Shown here one piece after another: positions 33,122-43,563 of a DNA stretch of 64,000 nt. The translations under genes were made by a program, and so were the position numbers. Within the stretch, counting starts at the first letter, position 1; each line of letters opens with the position of its first letter. Source of the stretch: Dallia pectoralis. Its lineage: Eukaryota > Chordata > Actinopteri > Esociformes > Umbridae. Under the pieces are notes generated by a model that saw only the letters and a list, made by a program, of their open reading frames with translations, was not told where the DNA came from and ran no database searches. The stretch lies in NCBI GenBank assembly GCA_029465975.1, contig CM055747.1, forward strand, positions 5,774,936 through 5,838,935, read 5' to 3'.

Positions 33122-35034
33122 ATGGAGGACCGGTCTCTATTGCAGAGCATGCCCAAACCGCCTCAACCCAGCACTCCTGTGCTTGGTACGCTACCCGATA
33201 TACAGCACCAGCAGATCTTTTTAAACTGTGTGATCGTGTGGCTAATATATAAGTTTGCATCAGACCGCTTCCTCTTGAAGATCTGTCAACTCGTGTTTCT
33301 TCCGATGCAGCCATTTCCTTACTTTCTCTGGGATTTTGAGATTCAATGTTGCAAGTGAACAATTCCTTCAGTCAGTAGCCTTCACGAGTCCAAACGGCTC
33401 ACAATATTTCGTTTTGTGTACTATATCACCCGTGCATGATATGTGTGATAATCCAATTTGTGTAATTTCATACAATCTTGGTGATCTTAAGAATGCATCC
33501 TGAACTAGAAATGTTGGTCACTGTCTATCTGCTGTAGGCCCCAGAATGCAGAAGAACTAACGGTGAGTGTGCAAATGTTGAAGGAAATCAATTAAATTGT
33601 CTGCTTTCTCTCTTTAAAGTCATATCCAAGCTCATCGTGGCAATATTACCCATCGCCCAGATTGTATTAGGTATGTATCATATTGGCCCAATCCATAAAA
33701 AAGCTCTGTGCACTACACCCTATGGCAATCCATAATGAAGCTCTGTGCACTACACCCTATGGCAATCCATAATGAAGCTCTGTGCACTACACCCTATGGC
33801 AATCCATAATGAAGCTCTGTGCACTACACCCTATGGCAATCCATAATGAAGCTCTGTGCACTACACCCTTTGCCAATCCATAATGAATCATGACTTTGAA
33901 ATTAAAAGCAATTTGTTAATATTAACAGATTTTTGTGCCAGAAAAGTCAATTTGCCAGAAACTGTTGATAGATAACAGCACCTCTCCTTTTGGCAATCAT
34001 GCACAATATTCTTTCCCTTTTAGGTGTTTTGTTCCTGGATAAATGTCCCCAGCAACACTACATCCCAATCTACCTGGTGGTGTCGGGGGCCTTTACCCTG
34101 ACCCTGTCTGTTTTGTCCTGCCTGCCTTGTACCAAACAGCCGGAGGACGGAGAGCAGAGTGCCCTCAGCACATTCTGTACCACCTGGAACTCTCTGGTGT
34201 CCATGTTCCTCTTCTGCTGGTTTATAGCAGGTGAGAAACGGTTGTCGCTCTTCTTCGGTGGTGCTTTTTGGATCTCAGGAGTATTGGGGGGTAATCAGAG
34301 GGGCGTTTCAGTCACATATTAGTCATGCTCACGTGCATTAAATTGCTTTTATTCTTCATAGATATTATCGAATAGGAACAATACAAATATGCCTGAATCA
34401 ATTAAAATCCTCGTTTTCCCATTTCCTTTTAATGATTTTTGTTTGAGGAAACTTTGAACAATATTTAACAATCCGTGACACATTTTATGTCGGTCAACTT
34501 GCTATGTAAAATAGGAGAATAAATAACGTATTTCTCTAGATAGAAGCCCGATCTCTCCAACCCAGTTAAAACGCATTCTCATACTCTCCAGTTAAGCAGG
34601 TTTATTTTGTCGAGGACAAATACCTAAATACCAAATCCCTTTTGAAAGTTCTACATCTTGAAAACCTGACAGCTCATGTGCAATACATTGTTGGACTACA
34701 TTGTCTAATAGAACAAATACAAAAATATTCTTGCGTTATTATAACCCCTTTTAATATATGCCCAGGGACCAATAGGGGCAATCGTCCTGACCTTACATTT
34801 CCACGCTTTTCTTTTCTCTCTCCAGGTAACGTGTGGATTTATTCTATATACCCTCCCAACTACAACGACGCGGTTCTCCCCTACTGCGACAAGACCCTGT
34901 ATCTGTTTGCCTTCTGGACCACCACACTGGTCTACATCTTCATTGGTGTTATCCTGGCAGGAGGCTGCTGTGTGCTGCTATGCATGTGTTTCTGTAGCGG
35001 CAGGGGGTTGGCGGGGAACCACGAGGATGTCTGA
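33122..35034 (+). CDS. Transmembrane protein 272-like (four-helix membrane protein)
   Basis: Small polytopic membrane protein of unknown function. Four coding exons: 33122-33185, 33620-33670, 34024-34230 and 34826-35034, giving 531 nt (176 codons), all junctions in phase 1. Hydrophobic segments lie at about residues 22-46 (LIVAILPIAQIVLGVLFL), 54-75 (IPIYLVVSGAFTLTLSVLSC), 93-115 (SLVSMFLFCWFIAGNVWIY) and 128-156 (FWTTTLVYIFIGVILAGG). Motifs LDKCPQQ-x-YIPIYLVVSG and PPNYNDAVLPYCDKTLYLFAFW are typical of TMEM272 and its fish relatives. A cysteine cluster (CCVLLCMCFC) follows the last helix and could be lipid-modified; that is inference. A non-coding first exon may end at the donor near 32095, with a second exon starting at about 33102. 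A 37-bp repeat array lies in intron 2 and an AATAAA at 35245. Family named from memory; function not known. Confidence 0.85.
33689..33887. repeat. 37-bp minisatellite in the TMEM272-like gene
   Basis: About five copies of caatccataatgaagctctg plus tgcactacaccctatgg, in intron 2, immediately after the exon 2 donor. Confidence 0.93.
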
Positions 35035-35244
35035 GGGTGTCGTAGGAGGGAAGTGTGTCTGGGTTCATATAGTCCTCGTTTCCTTGCGTACGTGGAGTGG
35101 TAGTGGCTTTACTTGTCGAACGCTGTCTAATGTTTAAAAGAAAAATCGTTTTTTGAACTCTGTCGGGGCTGGGCTGTGGATCATGGTCTTGTTAAAGTAG
35201 CAGCCCAGAAGCACTTATTCTGTTCACTTACACACAAATTATGC

Positions 35245-35250
35245 AATAAA
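35245..35250 (+). terminator. Poly(A) signal of the TMEM272-like gene
   Basis: AATAAA about 210 bases past the stop codon. Confidence 0.65.
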
Positions 35251-35785
35251 CTGGTATTTGGGGCCAGCGGCTGAAGTGTGAGAAAAATAATAATTCTAAA
35301 GCCAAACCTCATACAGCTATTTTAATCACATGTCATGTTGGAATTTTGGCAATGTTGGCCAATCAGCAGTTGTTGAAGTACACTCATGAAATTCCAAATC
35401 AGAAAATCTCTTTCTATATAATTTGAATGGTTTAAAATTATTAAACCTACTACTATATTTTGTAATTAGTAAGTGTATTATTCGTGCTTCTTTGACTTTT
35501 CTACTTACTGTCATATGTGTCAAAGAATCTGCATAACATTACGAGGTATGCATCGCCTAATGCTAATCTCTTCTACATATTTTGCCTACGGTGGAATGTC
35601 AATGTTTAATCCTCAGTCATTACATGTGTGTTTTAGCGCCCTCTAGTGGTTGGGCATGACTAGGTTAGAATTTCACCCTGTGATATAGACGAAGACTGGT
35701 ATACTCTATTAACTGTTATTGTCTGACTGACAGGTTACGATTGGTCTGGATGTGCTTCTCTCTGCCTTTTCTTTTAGAGCACATG

Positions 35786-35969
35786 TGTCAAAGCGGTTCC
35801 ATGGCGAGGCAGAGTGTCTACAGGTTTTTGCACTCAACTTGATTGATTAATTAGGTCTTTAATTGGTTAGGTTCTTCTCTCACCGATTTGTTTAAGTCTG
35901 ACCTGGGAACCAATTTAAAAGAAAAAACAAAAATTTGCAGAGACTAGGCCTTCCGTGGAACCGGTTATT
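35786..35969. mobile_element. MITE-like element with inverted ends (copy 2 of 3)
   Basis: Ends tgtcaaagcggttccatggc and ccttccgtggaaccggtt; core contains ttaattaggtctttaattgg. Same family as 12471-12647 and 44246-44440. Confidence 0.65.
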
Positions 35970-37040
35970 GGCTATTTAAATGAAGAAATACCTGAAATAC
36001 AAGTTTGGTTTCCTGTTTTCAAATACTGATCTTCTGTGTTACCGGAATTAAACACCGGTTTTCTGAGGTTGTGTGCTTTTGTATTTATTTTAGTTTGTGT
36101 TTTTCATTATTTAATTCACTACAGGCACACCACAAAATGTGTCTTTGTATCAATGTATCTAAGTTGTGAATGTTTTTAACTACTTTGTTCAGTTATTATA
36201 GCGTACACTACAATTTAAATGTTTGGGGTGACTTCGAAATGTCAATGTTTTTAAAAAAAAAGTGAGATGGAAATATCAATGACTAAAATACGCATTGTAC
36301 AAATGAAGGAATGCATCGGTACATCTAAGCGTGTGCGTGTGAGAGAGTCAAATCAAAGTGTCGGAGAATGCAATTGTGTTTTTAGCAAAACAAAACCAAC
36401 AAGGTTTTAAACCAACTGACAAGTGATGTGATTGAGCAAAGGAAACAGCAGCATTTGGTGCAATCATGAGACGCGACGGAACAAGCATTTGTGATTTTTG
36501 ACAAAGGTGAGGTAAAGGACCAAAACACACAGCATACCCGTATTCAAAACAACAACCATAGGAGATGTGCGTTTGGAATGTAGACTCCAATGTATGTTAA
36601 AATAATTGGTTCAACCTGTCCTACGCACAAATGGGCGGAAATAACCCTTGGTCGCAAAGTTCATATATCCTGTCTTTTTATTCTAGTCAAGATTCTAGTG
36701 GCTGTATTGTACACTAGTTGATTCAATAGCATATCTCTTTATTTCTTGAGACTAATATTGCAATTACTCTTTTCCGATTGTAAAGGTAAAAGTGTTGTTA
36801 TATGTTATCAGTTGACCAGATTCTAACCCATGCTGCCACCATCACGCATGTTCTGTAAGCAGCACCAAAGACACTGCCAGGGAGGTTGGAACGTAATTAC
36901 AAATCAAACATTGTAAATGCATCAAGAACACACGAGGAAGTATATTTAAGTGTGTATTTACCTAACGCTATCACTACCTTTTCAAATATTGCCATCTAGT
37001 GACATAGGCAAACATCTAGTCGATATGACTGGCATCTGAA
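35970..37040. other. Intergenic AT-rich sequence
   Basis: No gene recognised. Open frames are short and lack splice context. Confidence 0.4.
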
Positions 37041-37047
37041 ATTTATT

Positions 37048-37790
37048 TTGTCAACAAATAATTTCAACGACACCATAATCCATTGCCTGATGGAAACACA
37101 CAAGCACAGTAAGGCTCAGTGGGAATATATTTGCATAAATGTCTGTGCAGATCAGCTTTCTGTGTTTACTGACATATATAACACCTCACTGGCGACATAC
37201 TGCATCCCGGCCTGCTTCAAACCCTCCACCATCATCCCAGTCCCCAAGGACTCAAGAATCACAGGACTTATTGACTACAGAACCTTTATCCTGACCTCTG
37301 TGGTTATGATGTCTTTTGAGCGCCTGGTGCTGCCTCACCTCATGACCATCACTGACCCAGCTCTAGACCCATTGTAGTTTGCCTACAGGTCTGTGGATGA
37401 GGTGATCAACATGGCTCTACACTTCATCCTCAAGCAGCTAGATTTTCCCGTGAATCTACACCAGAATCTTGTTTGTGGACTTCCTCTGCCTTATTTCTAG
37501 TAGTGACGAGTCCGCCTACAGGGGGATTGATTGAGCATCTGGTGTTCCGGTGCAGTCTGAACAACTCGGAGCTCGACGCATGGAGATGAGAGTGCACTTT
37601 AGAAGCCCAGCAGCCCTTTGTCCCATCGTCCTGGGTCACTCCCCAGTCAACTCTGTGAGTCAGTTCGCTTTCTGGGCGCCACCTTCACCCAGCAGAACGT
37701 CACCTCTCTCACAAAGCAAGCACAGCAGAGGATGTACTTCCTGTGGCTGCTTGAAAAGTTCAACCTGCCAAATACTATAATGGCGAACTA
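37048..37790 (+). pseudogene. Non-LTR retrotransposon reverse-transcriptase fragment
   Basis: The plus-strand reading carries reverse-transcriptase finger motifs as in fish LINE ORF2: PACFKPSTIIPVPKDSRITG, then a DYR motif and TSVVMMSFERLVLPHL, then a stop codon at 37375-37377 followed by FAYRSVDEVINMALHFILKQ. Near 37700 the ORF2 C-terminal part reappears (KAQQRMYF-like reading), so a large internal deletion has removed most of the domain. It is dead. The same family is represented at 53290-54170. Confidence 0.8.
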
Positions 37791-38381
37791 AAACACAGTC
37801 TGGTGCGCGTTTCGTAAGATGGTCATTGATACCCGTTGCATATTTGTGTTCCCAGGCCACATGCCCACACAGCCAATTAAAGAGGGCTTTTATGAAGTAG
37901 CAGAAAGACAGTAACTTACGTCTACTACTTCATCTATGAATAATGTAGAACCCATGATGTTTCCTGCTGTACATTAAACGCAGCATACTCCTTTCATGGG
38001 ACCAGTAAATGCATCCATATTCCGATAACAGCATCCCCGGGTAAGAACGAAGGCATGTGGTTGTAAATCGCAAGTCACTCCACAGCATCAGCATCAGGTA
38101 ATGGACGAATAAGGATGCTCATTGTTTGGTCATACAGGTACATTGACACAAAGGGTTAACAGAAAAAGCCGCAGCTGACCCTGATCATTGGGAAGTCAGC
38201 TCCTCATTCTGAGCCCAGTTATGGGACCAGTTCACATGTGCTCATGTTTACTGGACTGCCCCCAAAAACTGAAGGGAACATGTAATCATCACAGAGTCAA
38301 TGAAACTTCAGAGAACACCAGAATTGGCAGGCTCACACTGAGCACATGTGACAGACATGAAAGGGTCTGGAGACATACAAA

Positions 38382-38971
38382 GGTGTCTGGAGTACATACA
38401 GGCACGTGGGGGCCAAACACACTACTGAGTTACATTATGAGGTGTCTGGAGTACATACAGGCATGTGGGGGCCAAACACACTACTGAGTTACATTATGAG
38501 GTGTCTGGAGTACATACAGGCACGTGGGGGCCAAACACACTACTGAGTTACATTATGAGGTGTCTGGAGTACATACAGGCACGTGGGGGCCAAACACACT
38601 ACTGAGTTACATTATGAGGTGTCTGGAGTACATACAGGCACGTGGGGGCCAAACACACTACTGAGTTACATTATGAGGTGTCTGGAGTACATACAGGCAC
38701 GTGGGGGCCAAACACACTACTGAGTTACATTATGAGGTGTCTGGAGTACATACAGGCACGTGGGGGCCAAACACACTACTGAGTTACATTATGAGGTGTC
38801 TGGAGTACATACAGGCACGTGGGGGCCACACACACTACTGAGTTACATTATGAGGTGTCTGGAGTACATACAGGCACGTGGGGGCCAAACACACTACTGA
38901 GTTACATTATGAGGTGTCTGGAGTAAATACAGGCACGTGGGGGCCAAACACACTACAGAGTCACATAAGGA
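38382..38971. repeat. 59-bp minisatellite
   Basis: Ten nearly perfect copies of ggtgtctggagtacatacag plus gcacgtgggggccaaacaca plus ctactgagttacattatga. Differences are single bases (catg/cacg, cacac/aacac, taaat/tacat). Each unit holds a CACGTG E-box core. Confidence 0.95.
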
Positions 38972-39790
38972 GCTACAGTGATGAAATTCGGTCAAGTTGG
39001 AAGTGATTTAACCTTTAGGTTTGTGTGAGTTTGCATCCAGCTCTCAATTGGTTGGTGATTTTGGCTTCCATTGACTGTCATTATGGCATTTTGGTTCTCA
39101 ACAAATTACATGATGTAAAGTAAAGATTTTCATATGTCATATATTTTGTTCATCATGAACAGCTGATCTATGTGTTCTTATAATTGTTTTGAGCAGTGTA
39201 TTTATAAAGAAAAAGCAATAGAAAAAAAAATTTAAGTTGGTTTCAGGTTAGTGTGAGAAAAAAGTGAAATTCTAAATAAAAAACTTTAGCAATTTTAAAA
39301 AACACCTTGTGCCCAAAGGTTAGAAACCAATAGTTGTCAAACCAACAAAAAATAAGTATAATTTTTTAAATAAAAAAACACAAGAGGATAAAAAAACAAA
39401 TATAGGTGCAAGTTTGTCTATACATTTTGAAATTGAACTTTATCGCAATGCAATAAATCCAGGCTAGATCGGCATGGCTCGGTTTGGTTCAGCTCAGCAC
39501 TGTTAATCGCCTTGGCTTTTTTCACTGTCTTGGCTTGATTGTGTGTCGTCAGTGGGGATTCCTTTCCTCCTCCTCAATGCTCTTAGTGGACACGGAGTAG
39601 CCACTCCCTCCTTTTTCCTCCAGCGATCTGTCCACCCAAACAAAACCATTAGCAAAGCCAAGCATATATTACATACAAACAATACACCGATTCATAGAAC
39701 AAATAATGGAAAGAGATCAATTTTGATATACTTAAAGAAAACAACGAACAAACCCGCCGTTCATTTTATCAACGCATCGCACCTCACAGA

Positions 39791-40444
39791 TCAGAATCGC
39801 AATTCATCAAACACGGTCAAAATAGTCTCACCTGTCCTGAGTTCCGCCGATACTGAATAAGAGTCGGCATGGCGACCTGGACTGATTGACAGCCCATCAA
39901 CCTCTGACGGTCCCTCCCTCTCTCCTGTGTGATTGGGCTCGGCGCCCTGCCCGTGCAAATCTGTAAGAGCGGTTTGAAAGCTCTGGGCTAGGCAGGCTGT
40001 TATGTCCTTGGCTCCTTTGGCACTGCTGCACCAAAATACCCGGCACTGTAGCTGCAACTGTGGGCCCTGCTGCTTACAGATGTACAAAAACACATTGGGA
40101 TGCTCCGTGTCAACAGCGCAAAACGCAATGTCTCTCAGGTAGGTCTTTGCAAGCTGTCTCCCCGTGGCAATATCCTTGACCTCGACGTAACGTGGCCGCA
40201 CCACCAAAGCATGCGGCTTGCCAGGTTTCTCAGGGGCCCTCGGCTGGAGAAGTCGACTTATGGCCCCTTGGGCCTGCTCCATATCAAGGGAGTAGATTTT
40301 CTCTGTGCCCAGGTAGTGCAGCCTGTAGAGGGGGTCACCCCGGGAGAGGCTGGCGATGCGGTTGGGGCGAAACCGGCAGCGGAACATGGCGGGAGACTTC
40401 CTCAGAGTCTGGATGAGATGGAACGAGGGGTTACTCTGAGACAT
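39791..40444 (-). CDS. PTB/PID-domain adaptor-like protein (identity unresolved)
   Basis: Open frame of 217 codons starting MSQSNPSFHLIQTLRKSPAM. A phosphotyrosine-binding (PID) fold is suggested from about residue 35 to 165: DPLYRLHYLGTEKIYSLDME (first strand with the YLG motif), LVVRPRYVEVKDIATG, TYLRDIAFCAVDTEHPNVFL and LQCRVFWCSSAKGAKDITAC-LAQSF. This order is shared by adaptor families such as FAM43, PID1 and GULP1; I cannot decide which. The frame reads to a stop at 39791, but a good donor (ACAG|GTGAGA) at 39834-39833 may splice the end of this exon to sequence near 39630-39550. One acceptor there would give a tail ending SIEEEERNPH, but its pyrimidine tract is poor. The 3' end is therefore uncertain. 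It lies between the TMEM272-like gene and sat2, transcribed opposite to both. Confidence 0.7.
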   Translation of the reverse strand: MSQSNPSFHLIQTLRKSPAMFRCRFRPNRIASLSRGDPLYRLHYLGTEKIYSLDMEQAQGAISRLLQPRAPEKPGKPHALVVRPRYVEVKDIATGRQLAKTYLRDIAFCAVDTEHPNVFLYICKQQGPQLQLQCRVFWCSSAKGAKDITACLAQSFQTALTDLHGQGAEPNHTGEREGPSEVDGLSISPGRHADSYSVSAELRTGETILTVFDELRF

Positions 40445-41464
40445 GGTTGGACGTTACAGTTCAATGGTGTGGTGTTTGGACCCCTTGGATGATGTTATTG
40501 GCCCCAAAACCTTTGTTATAAAATGGCATGTGCAAGTTAACTGGACATTTGTACCTGTGGTGTAAAAGGAAAAGACTGGGAATTAGTTATATGCTTGTTC
40601 TTAGCAGATGGAAATGTTGATTAACTTGATCGAAAAACAAGAATATGGACAAAATAAATATCAGTGGAGAAGCTTAGAGGCTTAAACTGTGTTCTGGATT
40701 AATTCCCTTTTGACAAATGTAATTTGACAAATAGTCTTAGAAGAACTTGCGTCGAAATGTGGTACAAGCATGTTTGCAGAACATCACATTGAATTTCAAT
40801 GTTGCACACCTTGATGGGAACCTAAGTGTGCTCCTGAAAAGGTAACAATATAAAATAGTGATTTATTAAATTACACAAAAGGTATGCCGACACTATTTAT
40901 AAAATTAGATGTTTTGAATTAATTCCTGCGCCTTTACTGCACTCCATCATCCAACTAAACTAAAAAACAGTGAACGACATAAAAGTCAAGTTTTAGTAGT
41001 TGCACATGCTGAGCTCCTGTAGGCTACGTTTCTTTTGCATTGTTCTAATAGGTCCCCACGCTGCCCCCTCACCAACTCTTATCTATAATGTTCATGTGGT
41101 GAGCCTCAAATGTGCTCAAGTGTGATTGTAACTAAACAAAAATGAACAAAACAAAATCAATAGGCGCAAACCTAATAAACCCATGTTAAAGTATAGTGCA
41201 ATGTTACACGAATTACTCACAAATGTTCGCGAACGTGTATATAGGGTTTGTCTTCATTTACTTACGATGTGCCGCACTTTAGCCCGGTTAGAAAACGTAC
41301 AAAAAAACACAGTCTGCGTATCCGAATGTATGATCAAATAATGGTACGCTTATTTCTTCCAGTAAACGATCAATTTTGACCAGCATGCTCTTTTCGTCGT
41401 TCGTGTGCTCCTTCATTAACTTATCTGCAGTTTTTTGCAGCCGGGTTTTGTGCCAGGGCTCTGG

Positions 41465-41510
41465 TGGGGGAGAAAGGGAGAGAGAAAGGGAGAGAGGGAG
41501 AGAAAGGGGC
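41465..41510. repeat. GA-rich simple repeat
   Basis: Purine run made of gagaggga-type units, upstream of the PTB gene on the minus strand. Confidence 0.85.
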
Positions 41511-41841
41511 GGGGGTTATGGCAGCCTTCGTTATTCTGCAACATGTCATTGGGTTTTTGAGAGAGGTGGACTAAAATAGAATTTCGTCTCCGTGAAAGTG
41601 ATCAGCGTTTTAATAATTGACCATTGCACAAGGCATATGTTATTATGCACTATGTATTATAGCTTGAGAGCTGTGTCGTTTCCACTGCAGACAATCTGCA
41701 ACCTGCCGAGAAAGTCAGTGGTATTGTAGAGCTGAGCTGGGCTGTGTAATTGAAAAATGTCAATGAACTATGTGCCTTGCATTCCTGCTGCCTGGGGAGT
41801 GATTCAGATATCTCAATAAAACAAATTATTTGGGCTTCTTT

Positions 41842-41942
41842 TCTTCTATAATGTGGGGCCTTATATTTTTTATAATGTGGGGCTGTAAGTTGGGGCTTTA
41901 TATCTTCTATAATGTGAGACCTTATATCTTCTATAATGTATA
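41842..41942. repeat. Imperfect tandem repeat, about 25 bp
   Basis: Four diverged copies built around cttctataatgtggggcctt and tatat. Confidence 0.6.
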
Positions 41943-42339
41943 TCGTATTATTATTATAATCAACGATGGATGCCTTGGTTGTTTGTCTCCAGTCTGTGTA
42001 CCCTGTGGCCAATTGCTATATTACATAAAACATAACAATGAATAACCATTTTAAGGGTCTATATACATTTTCTAAATTTGGAGAAATCGGACCTCTTCGC
42101 TCCTGGTTCGTTAATTTGGATATGGGAACAACAGGGCAGTTAAAGCAGGCAAGGTTTCCGAATGGGTAGCGTTTATTACTTTGTAGCGGAAATGTGTTGT
42201 CTGGTGTTGTGAATCACGCCTTACTACCTGGCATTTGGTTGGACGAGTCTGGATCTGGCAGATACTAGGAAAACTCAGCCTACAGGGATGCATAGCACCT
42301 ACTGTACAGTTTATTGGATGAGGGATATCAGTGTAGGGC

Positions 42340-42605
42340 TGTGTTTCAGGGTTTGGGCCAGGCCTCTTAGTTCCAGTGAAGGTTCCTCATAATGCTACAT
42401 GATACAGAGACATGTCAATTCTTGCATCCTTGTGGCAACAGTTTTGAGATGGTTCTTGTTTGTTCCAGCATGACTCTGTGCACAAAGCAAGTTCCATGCA
42501 TGAATACATGGTCTGACTGCGTTGTTGTAGAGGAACTTGTTTGACCGTGCACACAGCACTGACCTACACCCGATGGAACACTTTTGGGATGAATTTAAAC
42601 ACTGA
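42340..42605 (+). mobile_element. Tc1-like transposase remnant (middle to C-terminal part)
   Basis: Contains the stretch that encodes the end of Tc1-like transposases in this family: gccaggcctcttagttccag, then ttccagcatgactctgtgca, then cactgacctacacccgatgg and aacacttttgggatgaattt (WD near the DDE region). Many stops and frameshifts; no terminal repeats seen. Confidence 0.75.
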
Positions 42606-42619
42606 TTACAAAAAATATA

Positions 42620-43560
42620 TATTTTTTTTATTTACACAGTTAAATATCTTAAATTCCTAAGACATTAAAGCATAGGAAAAATAAACAATAAAAAACTTAA
42701 AATAAATCATGGCATGATGTTGTTTGACAAAAAAATCAAATCAACATTTTGGCAGATGAACAGCAGATGAACACAATCGTGGGACTGTTTTTACCTCGGA
42801 AATAAAATATTCTTCGGAAATGTGTAGCATTTATGTCTTCACACTGCGGCCTAATTCCTCCCAAACCAGCCAGATGGGGCTGAAATCTGACTTTGCTGGC
42901 CATTCTATGATTTAAAGCCCACCGTCTAGTTGTGTTCTAAGGTAGTTCTGACATGAATTGGAAAAATAGTTAGGTTATTATCTTATCAATGACCAACTTA
43001 CCAGCTATGTGCTTAAGGATATTGCATTGTGCTGCAAAATTCTGTGGTTTTCGTATTGGTTCAAGGTCACACTCAACTCTGTTTCCAGCTCCAGACCAAC
43101 ACGCTCCATCCATCCTTGACAGTTAGTGTCACCCATTGAAGAACCATCCTTAATGGGCTTCCAGTTATGACATTAACGTGTGTGGTTAGGCCCATCAAGT
43201 ATCCTGTGATTTTTATAAATATGTTTGTGAAATCCCATTAAAAAATGAAAGTATCTGTGATATGTGCTTTCTACATTGTGAAAACATTTAGAAATGTAAT
43301 GTATAGATTTTTTGTTATGATTTACAATGTGTATATTGAAATTATGTGAATTATTATTAATTATTTAATTAACAACTAAGGTATTGTCTACAAAAAGAAA
43401 CATACGTTTGACCCAATTTAGAAGTTTGGGTGTTCTTGAAAAGTGCCCCTAGGGGGCGCTGTAGCGCGTGTGAAATCCCGATTTCTTCTAGCAGGGGGTA
43501 ACGGACGTCACTCCAGTTTGTGTCTAAATTAACGCTAGAAAATAGTTTTTGAATAAATTA
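42620..43560. other. Intergenic sequence upstream of sat2
   Basis: AT-rich, without a recognised gene. The sat2 promoter should lie in the last few hundred bases, where a short GC-rich patch at about 43435-43470 (ccctagggggcgctgtagcg) occurs. Confidence 0.4.
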
Positions 43561-43563
43561 GAA

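Noticed and set aside
38188..38487. 99-codon plus-strand frame
   Set aside because: Runs into the 59-bp minisatellite and shows no known domain.
40100..40492. 130-codon plus-strand frame
   Set aside because: Antisense to the PTB-domain exon, which has the stronger protein signature.
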